Shown piece by piece: positions 18,076 to 27,175 of a stretch of DNA of 64,000 nucleotides. Source of the DNA: Gaiellasilicea sp963731615 (lineage in GTDB: Bacteria > Actinomycetota > Thermoleophilia > Gaiellales > Gaiellaceae); assembly GCA_963731615.1 (NCBI GenBank), contig CAVSWD010000001.1:511254-575253 (forward strand), written 5' to 3'. The notes below the pieces were generated by a model that saw only the letters and a list, made by a program, of their open reading frames with translations, was not told the origin of the DNA and did not search any database. The position numbers were made by a program, and so were the translations under genes. The stretch's first letter is position 1. Every line of letters starts with the position of its first letter.

Positions 18076-18242
18076 GCCCCCTGGACAGCCGCCGCTCCCG
18101 CCGGCCCAAGCCCGGCTCCGCGTCGGCTTCGCGCCGCTGGACTGCAGGATGCCGCACGCGCGCCGCTTGTCCGTACTAGGGGTACTGTCCTGCGCGACGC
18201 GCGCACGGCCTCCTTTGCCAGCGGCGCGCCAGGAGCCTCAGG
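18071..18242. mobile_element. Candidate miniature palindromic insertion between E1alpha and E1beta
   Basis: This 172-bp stretch has imperfect inverted-repeat ends (CCTGAGCCCCCTGG at 18071-18084 against the complement of 18229-18242, 12 of 14). Further nested inverted repeats are an 11-bp perfect pair (18130-18140 with 18218-18228) and a 21-base pair with 17 matches (18146-18166 with 18194-18214) around a central GTAC-TAGGG-GTAC. An 8-bp direct repeat TGCCTGAG flanks it (18069-18076 and 18244-18251). Removing one repeat unit would place ATGCCTGAGCTG so that the E1alpha stop and E1beta start overlap. It has no coding capacity. Confidence 0.55.
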
Positions 18243-19223
18243 GTGCCTGAGCTGACCTACCGCGAGGCCGTGCGCGACGCGCTGTCGAGCGCGATGAGGG
18301 CCGACGACAGCGTCTTCATCATGGGCGAGGACATCGCCGAGATGGGTGGCTCGATGGGCGTCACCCAGGGCATGCTCGCCGAGTTCGGCCCGCAGCGGGT
18401 GCGCAACACGCCGATCTCGGAGATGGCGATCGTCGGCACGGGTATCGGCGCGGCCATGCAGGGGATGCGCCCGGTCGTCGAGATCATGTACCAGGACTTC
18501 CTCACCCTCTCGATGGAGCAGCTCGTCAACCAGGCCGCCAAGCACCGGACGATGAGCGGCGGCCAACTGAAGGTGCCGCTGACGATCCGCACGCAGGGCG
18601 GCGCCGGCTGGAGCCCGGGCGCGCAACACGCGCAGCAGCTCGAGTCGTGGTTCGTGCACGTTCCCGGGCTCAAGGTCGTTTTCCCGTCGACGCCCGAGGA
18701 CGCGCGCGGGCTGCTCTGGAGCTCGATCTACGACGACAACACCGTCATCTTCTTTGAGCACCGCCTGCTCTACCCGCTCAAGGGCGAAGTCCCCGAAGAG
18801 CTGAAGCCGATCGAGCTCGGCAAGGCGCGGGTGCTGCGGTCGGGCTCGGACGTCACCGTCATCGCGATCGGCCGGATGGTGCCGGAGGCGATGAAGGCGG
18901 CCGAGGACGCCGAGCAGGAGGGCATCTCCGTCGAGGTCGTCGATCCGCGGACGCTGCTGCCGCTCGACGAGGAGACGATCATCGCGTCCGTGAAGAAGAC
19001 GACGCGCTGCGTGACTGCCCACGAGGCGGTGACGCGCGGCGGTTTCGGCGCAGAGCTCGCGGCGGTGATCCAGCAGGGCGCCTTCGACTACCTCGACGCG
19101 CCGATCGAGCGCGTCGGCGCGAAGTTCGCACCGCTGGCGTTCGCGCCGGCGATGGAGCAGTGGGTCGTCCCGCACGCGGCCGATGTGCTCGAGGCCGTGA
19201 AGCGAACGGTGGCTCGGAGCTAG
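18243..19223 (+). CDS. pdhB: 2-oxoacid dehydrogenase E1 beta subunit
   Basis: A 326-residue transketolase-like beta subunit: LTYREAVRDALSSAM, the GEDIAEMGG loop, NTPISEMAIVGTGIGAAMQG, and QGGAGWSPGAQHAQQLESWF with the active-site His, then the C-terminal VTVIAIGRMVPEAMKAAEDA. It pairs with E1alpha to form the heterotetrameric E1. The current start is GTG at 18243. The sequence MPEL directly follows the right copy of the flanking direct repeat, suggesting that the original ATG overlapped the E1alpha stop before the element was inserted. Confidence 0.92.
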   Translation: MPELTYREAVRDALSSAMRADDSVFIMGEDIAEMGGSMGVTQGMLAEFGPQRVRNTPISEMAIVGTGIGAAMQGMRPVVEIMYQDFLTLSMEQLVNQAAKHRTMSGGQLKVPLTIRTQGGAGWSPGAQHAQQLESWFVHVPGLKVVFPSTPEDARGLLWSSIYDDNTVIFFEHRLLYPLKGEVPEELKPIELGKARVLRSGSDVTVIAIGRMVPEAMKAAEDAEQEGISVEVVDPRTLLPLDEETIIASVKKTTRCVTAHEAVTRGGFGAELAAVIQQGAFDYLDAPIERVGAKFAPLAFAPAMEQWVVPHAADVLEAVKRTVARS

Positions 19224-19226
19224 GTC

Positions 19227-20547
19227 ATGGCGACCGAGGTCAAGCTGCCGCGGCTGGGCCAGGGGATGGAGTCCGGCACGATCGTCAAGTGGCTGAAGGG
19301 CGAGGGCGAGCCGGTCAAGAAGCGCGAGCCGCTCTACGAGCTCGACACCGACAAGGTGACGCAGGAGGTCGAGGCAGAGGCAGACGGCGTGCTGCTGAAG
19401 ATCGTCGTCGACTCGGGAGAGGTCGAGGTCGGCAAGACGATCGCGTTCATCGGCAGCGAGGGCGAAGACGTCCCGTCCGGGAACGGTGCGGCCCCCGCGA
19501 CCGAGTCGGACACGGCCGAGTCGGACGAGGCCGCGGTCGAGGAGAAGGACGAGCCTGAGACCGAAGGCAGCTCCGCTCCCGCGATGGACGACCAGCGCGA
19601 GCGCGGCCAGGAGGCAGCGGCCGCGACAGCAGCCGCCGAGACGGCCGCAGTCGCCGACGCGCCCGCACGGCCCGACGGCCGCGTCAAGGCGTCGCCGCTC
19701 GCCCGCCGGCTCGCGCGTGAGAAGGGGATCGACATCACGGCGCTCCAGGGCACCGGCCCCGAGGGCCGGATCGTCGCTAGTGATGTTGAGAGGGGGGACG
19801 TCGAGCGCGGCGCAGTCGCCGAGCCGAAGGCAGCGCCGGCTGCGGCGGTCGCGGCGCCGTCCGGCGAGGTCGAGGAGAGTCCAGCTCTCCTCGACCCGGA
19901 AGACGATTGCGCGCCGGCTGACGGAGGCCTGGCAGGCACCCGTCTTCCAGCTGACGGTCTCGGTCGACATGACGCGCGCGCTGGAGTTGCGCGAGCGTCT
20001 CGTCGCCCGGTTGCAGGAGGGTGAGACGAAGCCGACGGTGAGCGACCTGCTGACGAAGGTTTGCGCGGCTGCGCTCGTGCGGCATCCGGCGGTGAACGCG
20101 CACTTCACCGGCGACAGGATCCTGCGCTTCCGGTCCGCGCACGTCGGCATCGCGGTGGCGGCCCCGAACGGGCTCGTCGTGCCGGTGATCCGCGACGCCG
20201 ACCGGCGCACGATCCAGGAGATCGCCGCCGCTCGCGCCGAGGTCGTCGGCCGCGCCCGGGACGGGAAGCTTCAGCGGGCCGACCTGGAGGACGGCACGTT
20301 CACGATCTCCAATCTGGGCATGTTCGGGGTCGAGCAGTTCATCGCCGTGCTCAATCCCCCGCAGGCCGCGATCCTCGCGGTCGGCTCGACCGAGGAGAAG
20401 CCCGTCGTCCGCGCGGGCCAGATCGAGGTGCGGCCGCTGATGAGCATGACGATCACGTGCGACCACCGCGCGGTCGACGGCGCCGACGGCGCAGAGTTCC
20501 TGCGCACCGTCAAGGAGCTGCTCGAGGAGCCGGCGCTCGCCCTCTGA
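19227..20547 (+). CDS. pdhC: 2-oxoacid dehydrogenase E2, dihydrolipoamide acyltransferase (one frame change)
   Basis: Core of the complex. The lipoyl domain carries the modified Lys in ELDTDKVTQEV (about residue 43). An Ala/Glu-rich linker follows, then the E1/E3-binding domain KASPLARRLAREKGIDITAL (about 153-188), and after a frame change near 19880 the catalytic domain STRKTIARRLTEAW to HRAVDGADGAEFL, the last holding the active-site His and Asp. One lipoyl domain is normal for this class. The start is ATG at 19227, three bases after the E1beta stop. The break in an otherwise perfect gene looks like an indel error. Confidence 0.9.
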
Positions 20548-20548
20548 C

Positions 20549-20884
20549 GTGGCAGCTGTCTGGTACCGGGTTCGCGACCTCGACGCGGCGCGCGCCTTCT
20601 ACCGAGACGTGCTGGGCTTCGAGGAGACCTTCGTCGACGTCGACGACGGCTGGTCGCGTCTGCGCCACGGCGGGATGGAGATCGCCGTCGCCGAGGGCGA
20701 CCCGTCCGAGTCGGACGGAGTCGCGCACGTCGACGTCTCGGATGTGAAGGACGAGGCCGACCGGCTGCGCGAGCAGGGAGTCGAGGTGGGCGTGGTCTTC
20801 GAGCTGCACGGGCAGATCCGGCTCGTGGACGTGTTCGACCCGGACGGGAACCGCATCCAGCTCGCCCAGTCGCTCGAGCAATGA
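20549..20884 (+). CDS. VOC superfamily (glyoxalase-like) protein
   Basis: A single vicinal-oxygen-chelate module of 111 residues: WYRVRDLDAARAFYRDVLGF at the start and VFDPDGNRIQLAQ at the end. Each has the expected beta-alpha-beta-beta-beta pattern, with Glu/His positions only partly kept. The GTG at 20549 is one base after the E2 stop, so it is co-translated with the dehydrogenase genes. The reaction is unknown. The position inside the operon suggests an aldehyde or 2-oxoacid related side function (inference). Confidence 0.82.
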   Translation: MAAVWYRVRDLDAARAFYRDVLGFEETFVDVDDGWSRLRHGGMEIAVAEGDPSESDGVAHVDVSDVKDEADRLREQGVEVGVVFELHGQIRLVDVFDPDGNRIQLAQSLEQ

Positions 20885-21360
20885 GCATCGTCCTTCGCCG
20901 CGGCGGCACTCAGGACGCCCGTTTCCTGCGGGACATGCTCGTGCACGCCTACTACTGGCGGGCGCGCGTTCCCGGCTCGCTGGTCTCGCGCTACGTGCGC
21001 GGGTGGGGGAGGCCGGGCGACATGGCGGTGATCGCGCTCGAGAACGGCTTCCCCGTCGGCGCCGCCTGGTACCGCGTCTTCGGCGCGGACGAGCCCGGGT
21101 ACGGCTTCGTCGACGAGCAGACGCCCGAGCTTGCGATCGCGGTCGTCCCCTCCAAACGCGGCCACGGCATCGGCGACGAGCTGCTGCAGGAGCTGATCGC
21201 GAAGGCGAGCGCCGCCGGATACGAACGGCTAAGCCTCAGCGTCGAGCCCGGCAATCCTGCCCGCAAGCTCTACGAGCGCCACGGGTTCTCGGTGATCGAC
21301 GAGGGCGCCGAGGCGTGGACGATGGTCGCCTCGCTAGCATCGAGCCCGACCAGCGAGTGA
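20881..21360 (+). CDS. GNAT family N-acetyltransferase
   Basis: A 159-residue GNAT: core strand AIAVVPSKRGHGIGDELLQE contains the acetyl-CoA pyrophosphate loop (R/Q-x-x-G-x-G/A pattern as KRGHGIG), followed by LSLSVEPGNPARKLYERHGF, the usual C-terminal substrate/CoA region. It overlaps the VOC gene by four bases (ATGA) and precedes the E3 gene by 14 bases. The acceptor is unknown; its place in the operon could point to acylation of complex components, which is speculation. Confidence 0.85.
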   Translation: MSIVLRRGGTQDARFLRDMLVHAYYWRARVPGSLVSRYVRGWGRPGDMAVIALENGFPVGAAWYRVFGADEPGYGFVDEQTPELAIAVVPSKRGHGIGDELLQELIAKASAAGYERLSLSVEPGNPARKLYERHGFSVIDEGAEAWTMVASLASSPTSE

Positions 21361-21374
21361 GGAGTTGACGAAAA

Positions 21375-22781
21375 ATGGAATGTGACGTCGCCGTCCTGGG
21401 CGGAGGCCCCGGCGGGTACACCGCAGCGATCCGCGCAGCCCAGCTGGGCGCGAAGAGCGTCTGCGTCGAGCTGGAGCCCGAGCTCGGCGGCACCTGTCTG
21501 CGCGTCGGCTGCATTCCGACCAAGGCCTGGGTCCAGACCGCGCACGCGATGCACCAGGCCGGCGAGGTCTTCGCGAAGTTCGGAGTCGACGTGAGCGCAC
21601 CGCAGCTGAACTTCGGCCAGGCGGTCGAGTGGAAGAACGGCGTCGTCAAGCAGATGACGGGCGGGATCGCTGGCCTCTTCAAGGCGAACGGCGTCGAGTG
21701 GGTCAAGGGACGCGGCCGCTTCGCGGGTCCGAACACGCTCGCGGTCGAGGGCGGCGAGGAGATCCAGTTCAAGAGCGCGATCGTCGCGACCGGATCGTTC
21801 CCGCTGCGGCCGCCGATCGACGGGATCGACTCGCCGCGCTGCGTCGACTCGACCGGCCTGCTTGCTCAGACCGAGGTGCCGCGGCGCCTCGTCGTGCTCG
21901 GCGGCGGCATCATCGGCTGCGAGTTCGCCTCGATCTTCCAGCGCTTCGGCTCCGAGGTGACGATCGTCGAGATGCTCGAGACGCTGATCCCGCAGGAGGA
22001 CGCGGATGCCGCGAAGGAGCTCGCCAAGCAGTTCGGCAAGCGCGGGATCGGACTTCAGCTCGGCAAGCAGTGCACCCGCGTCGACGACGACGGCTCGCAG
22101 CTGACCGTCCATTTCGGGGAGGGCGAGACGGTGCAGGCCGACCTGATGCTGGTGTCGATCGGGCGTGGGCCGCTGGTGGAAGGGCTGGGGCTGGAGGAGA
22201 TCGGCGTCGAGCTCGACCGGCGCAAGGGGATCGCCACCGACGAGCACCGCCGGACGACCGTCCCGCACATCTACGCCGTCGGCGACTGCGCCGGCTACTG
22301 GCAGCTCGCGCACACGGCGTTCCGCGAGGGCGAGGTCGCGGCCGAGAACGCCTGCGGCCACGAGGCGACGATCGGCGAGCCGGCTGTGCCGCGGCCGATC
22401 TACACCGACCCGGAGATCGCGGGTGTCGGCCTCACCGAGGCGCAGGCGCGCGAACGGCACGGCGACGACGTCGCGGTCGGGATGTTCCCGTGGGTCGCGA
22501 ACGCCCGCGCGGTGATGCAGGCCGAAACGGTCGGCTGGGTCAAATCGATCCACGAGACGAAGTACGGCGAGCTGCTCGGCCTCGTCATGGTCGGCCCGCA
22601 CGTGACCGACCTGATCGAGGCCGGCACGGTCGCGATCGACGCCGAGGCGACGGTCGAGACGGTCGCAGACGGCATGGCCGCGCACCCGACCCTCTCGGAG
22701 GCGATCAAGGAAGCAGGCCTCGTCGCGCTCGGCCGCGCTATCCACCTGCCGAACAAGAAGCGCGCGTCGGCGCAGGCGTAG
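21375..22781 (+). CDS. lpdA: Dihydrolipoyl dehydrogenase (E3)
   Basis: A 468-residue flavoprotein disulfide reductase that reoxidises lipoamide with NAD. The FAD site is VAVLGGGPGGYTAAIRAA at the N-terminus. The redox pair is in GGTCLRVGCIPTKA (Cys-x4-Cys), the NAD site is LGGGIIGCEFASIFQRFG, the second FAD motif is HIYAVGDCAGY, and the catalytic His-Glu region is AAHPTLSEAIKEA. AGGAGTT precedes the ATG. It completes the dehydrogenase operon and may also serve other 2-oxoacid dehydrogenases. Confidence 0.95.
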   Translation: MECDVAVLGGGPGGYTAAIRAAQLGAKSVCVELEPELGGTCLRVGCIPTKAWVQTAHAMHQAGEVFAKFGVDVSAPQLNFGQAVEWKNGVVKQMTGGIAGLFKANGVEWVKGRGRFAGPNTLAVEGGEEIQFKSAIVATGSFPLRPPIDGIDSPRCVDSTGLLAQTEVPRRLVVLGGGIIGCEFASIFQRFGSEVTIVEMLETLIPQEDADAAKELAKQFGKRGIGLQLGKQCTRVDDDGSQLTVHFGEGETVQADLMLVSIGRGPLVEGLGLEEIGVELDRRKGIATDEHRRTTVPHIYAVGDCAGYWQLAHTAFREGEVAAENACGHEATIGEPAVPRPIYTDPEIAGVGLTEAQARERHGDDVAVGMFPWVANARAVMQAETVGWVKSIHETKYGELLGLVMVGPHVTDLIEAGTVAIDAEATVETVADGMAAHPTLSEAIKEAGLVALGRAIHLPNKKRASAQA

Positions 22782-22939
22782 GCACGCACCGCGCGCGAAA
22801 CCTGCGCGTGGAATCACCCAGTTGAGGGACAGGGGCCGCTGACACGGCGCCGATCCTCGGATTGCCCGTCGCGGCAGCGGGCGTCGATGTGTCAACGCTC
22901 CCGGGCTCGTGGGGGCCGAGGATGGCCGGGGAGTTGCGA

Positions 22940-23392
22940 ATGCCGAATGGTCTGAAGGTGCAGCCGGCCGAGCGGGCAGAGGTCGCCACGCGCGGCGTCG
23001 CCGTTGAGCTGCGGCGGACCGCGAACTGGCTCCAGCTGCTCTCCTTCTGCGCGGTCGGCGCCTCCGGGTACGTCGTCAACCTCGCCGTCTATTCGGCACT
23101 GCTCGCTGCCGGCTCGGGGTTCGTCGCTGCGGCGATCGGATCGTTCGCCGTCGCGGTGGGCAACAACTACACCCTCAATCGCCTGGTCACGTTCCGGAAG
23201 CAGCGGGCGACTGTCGCGATTCAGGGCGCCCGCTATCTGTCCGTCTCACTCCTGGGGCTCGCCGTGAACCTGCTGCTGCTGACCGTTCTCGTCATGTGCG
23301 GACTGGGTGAGGTGTGGGCGCAGGCCGCGGCTATCGTCCTCGTGACCCCGCTGAGCTTCCTCGGCAACAAGCTCTGGTCGTTCAAGGTTTGA
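22940..23392 (+). CDS. GtrA-like flippase family protein
   Basis: Four TM helices in about 150 residues: QLLSFCAVGASGYVVNLAVY, an Ala-rich second helix followed by the family motif AVGNNYTLNRLVTF, LSVSLLGLAVNLLLLTVLV, and the end FLGNKLWSF. GtrA proteins are thought to move polyprenyl-phosphate-linked sugars across the membrane. The ATG at 22940 is chosen because GGGGAG sits six bases upstream; an open frame extends to a TTG at 22862. It overlaps the following glycosyltransferase-like gene, which fits a shared job in surface glycan formation. Confidence 0.8.
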   Translation: MPNGLKVQPAERAEVATRGVAVELRRTANWLQLLSFCAVGASGYVVNLAVYSALLAAGSGFVAAAIGSFAVAVGNNYTLNRLVTFRKQRATVAIQGARYLSVSLLGLAVNLLLLTVLVMCGLGEVWAQAAAIVLVTPLSFLGNKLWSFKV

Positions 23393-24536
23393 GCGCCGTC
23401 CCGCAGCCGCTGCCGGCCTCGTCGCCCGACGGTGTCGTAATCGGCCGGCGATTCAGCCGTGACGGCCTCCTCCAGGCCGGACACCGCGTCAGCCCGTCGC
23501 TGCTCCTGATCCTGCCGCTCGGCACTCTGGTGATGCTGCTCTGGGCGTCCGCGGACGTGATCGCGTTCGACTTCCAGCGGTCGTTTCGGCCGGCGGCCGA
23601 GGCTGTGCTGAACGGGAGCTCTCCGTATCCGCCGCCGGTGGCCGAGTCGATGGCCGAGCGGGACGCCTTCGTCTACCTGCCCTTCGGTGACGTTCATGTT
23701 CGTGCCGTTCGTGGCCGTGTCGACGTACACAGGCGGTCTGGTCGTCACGGCAATCGTGATCCTGGCCGCCCTGGCTGCCCTGCGTGTCGCAGGTGTCTCT
23801 GACTGGCGCTGCTACGGGATCGTGTTTCTCTGCCCGGCGATGATCTCCGCGATCCAGACCACGAACGTAACGCTGCCGCTGCTGCTGGCTCTCGCCGCGA
23901 TCTGGGCGCTTCGGGATCGGGACATCCTCCCAGGGCTCGTCCTCGCACTCACCCTCGCGACGAAGCTCTTCCTGTGGCCCGTCTTCGTCTGGCTGGTTGC
24001 GACCAGGCGTTACCGGGCTGCAGCCGTCTCGGCCGTCTCGTCCCTCGTGCTCGTCGCCGGCGGCTGGGCGTTGATCGGGTTCGCGGGGCTCCGCGACTAT
24101 CCGGCGCTCCTGCGTGTGCTCGCAGAAGCACTCGAGCGGGACTCGTACACGATCTTTGCCCTCGCCTCCGATCTCGGCGCGCCCGACCTCCTCGCGCGAG
24201 GAGCGGGGATCGCTGTCGGCCTGGCGACCCTCCTCGGTTGCTGGATTCTCGGCCGGCGCGGGGACGAGTCGCGTTCGTTCACGCTCGCGATCGTTGCCGC
24301 CCTGCTGTTCACGCCCATCATCTGGCTCCATTACTTCGTGCTCCTGCTCGTGCCGATCGCGATCGTGCACAAGCGGCTGTCTCTGCTCTGGGCAGCACCG
24401 CTCCTCTTCTGGCTCTCGCAGGGCCACGGCAACGGCACGACGTTCCAGACGGCGTGGACCCTCGCGGTCGTCGCCTTCGTCACCGTGCTCGTCCTGCGCA
24501 TCGATCGAAATCGCGGCAGCGCCCCGAGCCGCCTGA
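23389..24536 (+). CDS. GT87-like polyprenol-phosphate sugar transferase (frame changes)
   Basis: A polytopic membrane protein of about 380 residues with nine or so hydrophobic helices. The N-terminal part (LLLILPLGTLVMLLWASADV, then FRPAAEAVLNGSSPYPPP with an early acidic loop) and the rest (LVLALTLATKLFLWPVFVWL, then TPIIWLHYFVLLLVPIAI) lie in different frames, joined near 23690. This fits the DUF2029/GT87 mannosyltransferase-like family. The second frame runs open past the end, and a further indel near 24530 probably hides the TGA at 24534. The TTG start overlaps the gtrA-like stop. Confidence 0.7.
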
Positions 24537-24542
24537 GCGTCG

Positions 24543-25289
24543 TTATTCCCCGGCCCACCCGGGGCTACGGCGCTCGAGGAAGGCGCGCAGGCCTTCCTGG
24601 CCCTCGTCGCTCGTGCGGCGCTCGGCGATCCGCCGTGCCGTCTCGGGACCGTCCGGCCGGTCGAGCACGAGCTTCTTCGCGTGCCGGGCAGCGCGGGGGC
24701 CTGCGCTCCGAAGCTCGGCGAGGGTGCGTTCGACAGCGGCGTCGAGGTCGGCCGCGACCTCGTGCACGAGCCCGATCCGGAGTGCGGTCGCGGCGTCGAA
24801 ACGCTCGCCGGTGAGGAAGTAGCGGCGGGCGGCGCTCGGCCCGACCTTGCCCAGCGCGAAGGGCGAGATCACGGCCGGGATGATCCCGAGCTTCACCTCG
24901 GAGAAGGCGAACACGGCCTGCTCGTCTGCAACGGCGATGTCGGAGCAGGCGACGAGCCCGGCGCCGCCGCCGAGCGCGTGACCCTGGACGCGCGCGACGA
25001 CCGGCGCAGGGCAGCGGTCGATTGCCTCCAGCATCCCGCGCAGGGCGTTCGCATCCGCGACGTTGGAGTCGTAGTCGAGCGCGATCGAGGCGCGCATCCA
25101 GTCGACGTCGGCGCCGGCGCAGAAGCTCGGCCCATCGCCCGCCAGCAGCACCGCGCGCGCCTTGCCGACGTCGACGAAGGCTTCGGCGAGCTCGGCGATC
25201 AGCTCGGCGTCGAACGCGTTGCGCGTCTCGGGCCGCGCCAGCGTGACGCGAAGGAGGTCGTCGTCGCGTTCGATCCTGAGAGCGCCCAC
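24543..25289 (-). CDS. Enoyl-CoA hydratase/isomerase (methylglutaconyl-CoA hydratase-like)
   Basis: A 248-residue crotonase. RVTLARPETRNAFDAELIAE is the N-terminal CoA region, FCAGADVDWMR forms the first oxyanion element, GHALGGGAGLVACSDIAVA the second, and FSEVKLGIIPAVISPF carries the candidate catalytic Glu. The GADxDWM form is common in methylglutaconyl-CoA hydratases of leucine breakdown. An acyl-CoA carboxylase subunit 4 kb away would fit that pathway, but they are not in one operon. The GTG at 25289 is the likely start. Confidence 0.85.
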   Translation of the reverse strand: MGALRIERDDDLLRVTLARPETRNAFDAELIAELAEAFVDVGKARAVLLAGDGPSFCAGADVDWMRASIALDYDSNVADANALRGMLEAIDRCPAPVVARVQGHALGGGAGLVACSDIAVADEQAVFAFSEVKLGIIPAVISPFALGKVGPSAARRYFLTGERFDAATALRIGLVHEVAADLDAAVERTLAELRSAGPRAARHAKKLVLDRPDGPETARRIAERRTSDEGQEGLRAFLERRSPGWAGE

Positions 25290-25397
25290 CGTGCGAGAGA
25301 TCCTTACAGAACGCCCGGATTCCCTTACGCGTTTCGGCAGACGACCTAACACCGCCGTCGTAGCGTCAGCCCGACTTCGAGAGGGAGGGTTGTCAAG

Positions 25398-26552
25398 ATG
25401 ATCCGCAAGGCAGCAGTGCTCACCATGGCTGCGCTCGCAGCCTCGCTCGTCGGCGCCGCGGCGCCGGGCGAGAGCGCTTTTCCCGGCGCGAACGGTCGCC
25501 TCGTATTCCAGCGAGGTGACGCATACGACGGAGGCCAGTCGAGCCTCTACCTCGTCAACGCGGACGGCACCGGCGTCGTGCGGCTGACACGCGGCTGGCA
25601 GCACGATGCGCAGCCGTCGTGGTCGCCGGACGGGACGCAGATCGCGTTCGAGTCGACAAGGCGAGGTGACACCGATCTGTTCAGCGTCGCCCCCGACGCG
25701 AGCGGGCTCCGGCAGCTGACGTTCTCGCAAGGCTTCGACGGCGACCCCAGCTGGAGCGACGGCGGCGACCGGCTCGCGTTCGAGTCGACGCGCGGCGGCG
25801 CCCTCGACATCTACTCGGTCCGCCGCGACGGCACCGGCTCGGCACGCTTGACGACGTCCACGGCGAACGACGCCGATCCTGCCTGGTCGCCGGACGGAAC
25901 CAAGATCGTCTTCATGAGCGACCGCTCGGGGCGGCGGCAGGTCTGGATCATGAACACGGACGGCAGTGGCCAGACCCAGCTCACGGATGCGCCGAACGTC
26001 GGTGGCGAGAACCCGAACTGGTCGCCGAACGGGCGCAGGATCGTCTTCGACTCCGACCGGAGCGAGGCTGGCAACCTCGACGTGTGGGCGATGAACGCGG
26101 ACGGCTCGGGGCAGCAGCGGCTGACCGAGAGCCCGGCTCTCGACGCGCTGCCGTCGTACTCGCCGGACGGCCGCTCGATCGTCTTCGTCAGCGACCGCAC
26201 GGCGAAGGGCAATCGCGAGTTCTTCCGCATGACCGCGAGCGGCGGCGCCGAGCGGCGCCTGCTGGCGCACCCGAGGCTCTGGGACATGTCGCCCGACTGG
26301 GGCGTGAGTCGCGGGCGTCTCGGCTGCACGATCACGGGCACGATCAACCGCGACGACCTGGTCGGGACTCCGCGCCGCGACGTCATCTGCGGCCTGGGCG
26401 GCAACGACCGGCTGCGCGGGCTCGGCGGCAACGACGTGCTGGTGGGCGGCGCCGGGATCGACATCCTCGACGGCGGCGCCGGCCGCGACACGGCCTCGGT
26501 CGACCGGAAGGGCGACCGCACGCCCCGGGTCGAGCGCCGCATCAAGAGCTGA
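25398..26552 (+). CDS. Secreted PD40/TolB-like beta-propeller with C-terminal Ca-repeat module
   Basis: A 384-residue protein with a Sec signal peptide (MIRKAAVLTMAALAASLVGA). Six PD40 blades of the type WSPDGTQIAFESTRRGDTDL occupy about residues 30-300. The C-terminus switches to a Cys-framed repeat module, GCTITGTINRDDLVGTPRRD, then VICGLGGNDRL with GGxGxDxL calcium-binding repeats. AGGGAGGG precedes the ATG. The propeller probably binds a ligand or polymer outside the cell, and the C-terminal part is RTX-like. The neighbouring gene has the same Cys-framed module. Confidence 0.8.
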   Translation: MIRKAAVLTMAALAASLVGAAAPGESAFPGANGRLVFQRGDAYDGGQSSLYLVNADGTGVVRLTRGWQHDAQPSWSPDGTQIAFESTRRGDTDLFSVAPDASGLRQLTFSQGFDGDPSWSDGGDRLAFESTRGGALDIYSVRRDGTGSARLTTSTANDADPAWSPDGTKIVFMSDRSGRRQVWIMNTDGSGQTQLTDAPNVGGENPNWSPNGRRIVFDSDRSEAGNLDVWAMNADGSGQQRLTESPALDALPSYSPDGRSIVFVSDRTAKGNREFFRMTASGGAERRLLAHPRLWDMSPDWGVSRGRLGCTITGTINRDDLVGTPRRDVICGLGGNDRLRGLGGNDVLVGGAGIDILDGGAGRDTASVDRKGDRTPRVERRIKS

Positions 26553-26660
26553 GGGCACCTAGTAGCTACGGGGCGGAGCCCGGCAAGGGCTCCGCCTCAA
26601 CCGCATGTGCCTCCAACGAGGGACGCCTGCGGCGCGCGGATCGATCACGCTGCGACGGAC

Positions 26661-27155
26661 ATGCTCGTCAAGGTCTTGCCGCTCGCCGCCGCGGCGGTCT
26701 TCGCCGCAACAGCGGGCGCGTCCTCGAACGCCTCGCAGGCCGGCTGCACGATCGTCGGCACCGCCGCGCCCGACTACCTGAACGGTACGGCCGGCCGCGA
26801 CGTGATCTGCGGGCTCGGCGGGGACGACATCATCTTCGGGAACGGCGGCAATGACCGCCTGCTCGGCGGCGGCGGCGACGATCAGATCGACGGCGGCCCG
26901 GGGAACGACGCTCTCCTCGGCGAGACCGGCCGCGACACGATTGCCGGCGGGCCGGGTGCAGACCGGCTGGAAGGCGGTGTCGGCGCCGACCGGCTGTTCG
27001 GCTCGGGCGGGCGCGACGCGCACTTCGGCGGCCCCGGAGACGACTACATCGAGATGAACGACGGCACGCGCGACGTCGTCGACGGCGGCCCCGGCTGGGA
27101 CTATGCGCGGATCGACCGCGGGCTCGACAAAGCGACGAACGTGGAGATCAACTAG
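26661..27155 (+). CDS. Secreted RTX-like calcium-binding repeat protein
   Basis: The start at 26661 (MLVKVLPLAAAAVFAATAGA) gives a clean signal peptide; an open frame extends upstream to 26607. The mature part opens GCTIVGTAAPDYLNGTAGRD, then VICGLGGDDIIFGNGGNDRL and about seven nonapeptide repeats GGxGxDxLxG, closing with MNDGTRDVVDGGPGWDYARI. Two Cys flank the first repeat, as in the preceding gene. It is probably a small Ca-stabilised beta-roll exported to the surface. No catalytic domain is attached. Confidence 0.75.
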   Translation: MLVKVLPLAAAAVFAATAGASSNASQAGCTIVGTAAPDYLNGTAGRDVICGLGGDDIIFGNGGNDRLLGGGGDDQIDGGPGNDALLGETGRDTIAGGPGADRLEGGVGADRLFGSGGRDAHFGGPGDDYIEMNDGTRDVVDGGPGWDYARIDRGLDKATNVEIN

Positions 27156-27175
27156 CTCGCAGTTAGAGTCGGCGG

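Noticed and set aside
17874..20210. 778-residue minus-strand frame across the E1/E2 genes
   Set aside because: It crosses three genes on the plus strand and contains only low-complexity sequence.
24543..26558. 671-residue minus-strand frame that contains the enoyl-CoA hydratase as its C-terminus
   Set aside because: The first 420 residues are antisense of the PD40 gene; hydratase homology begins at the GTG at 25289.
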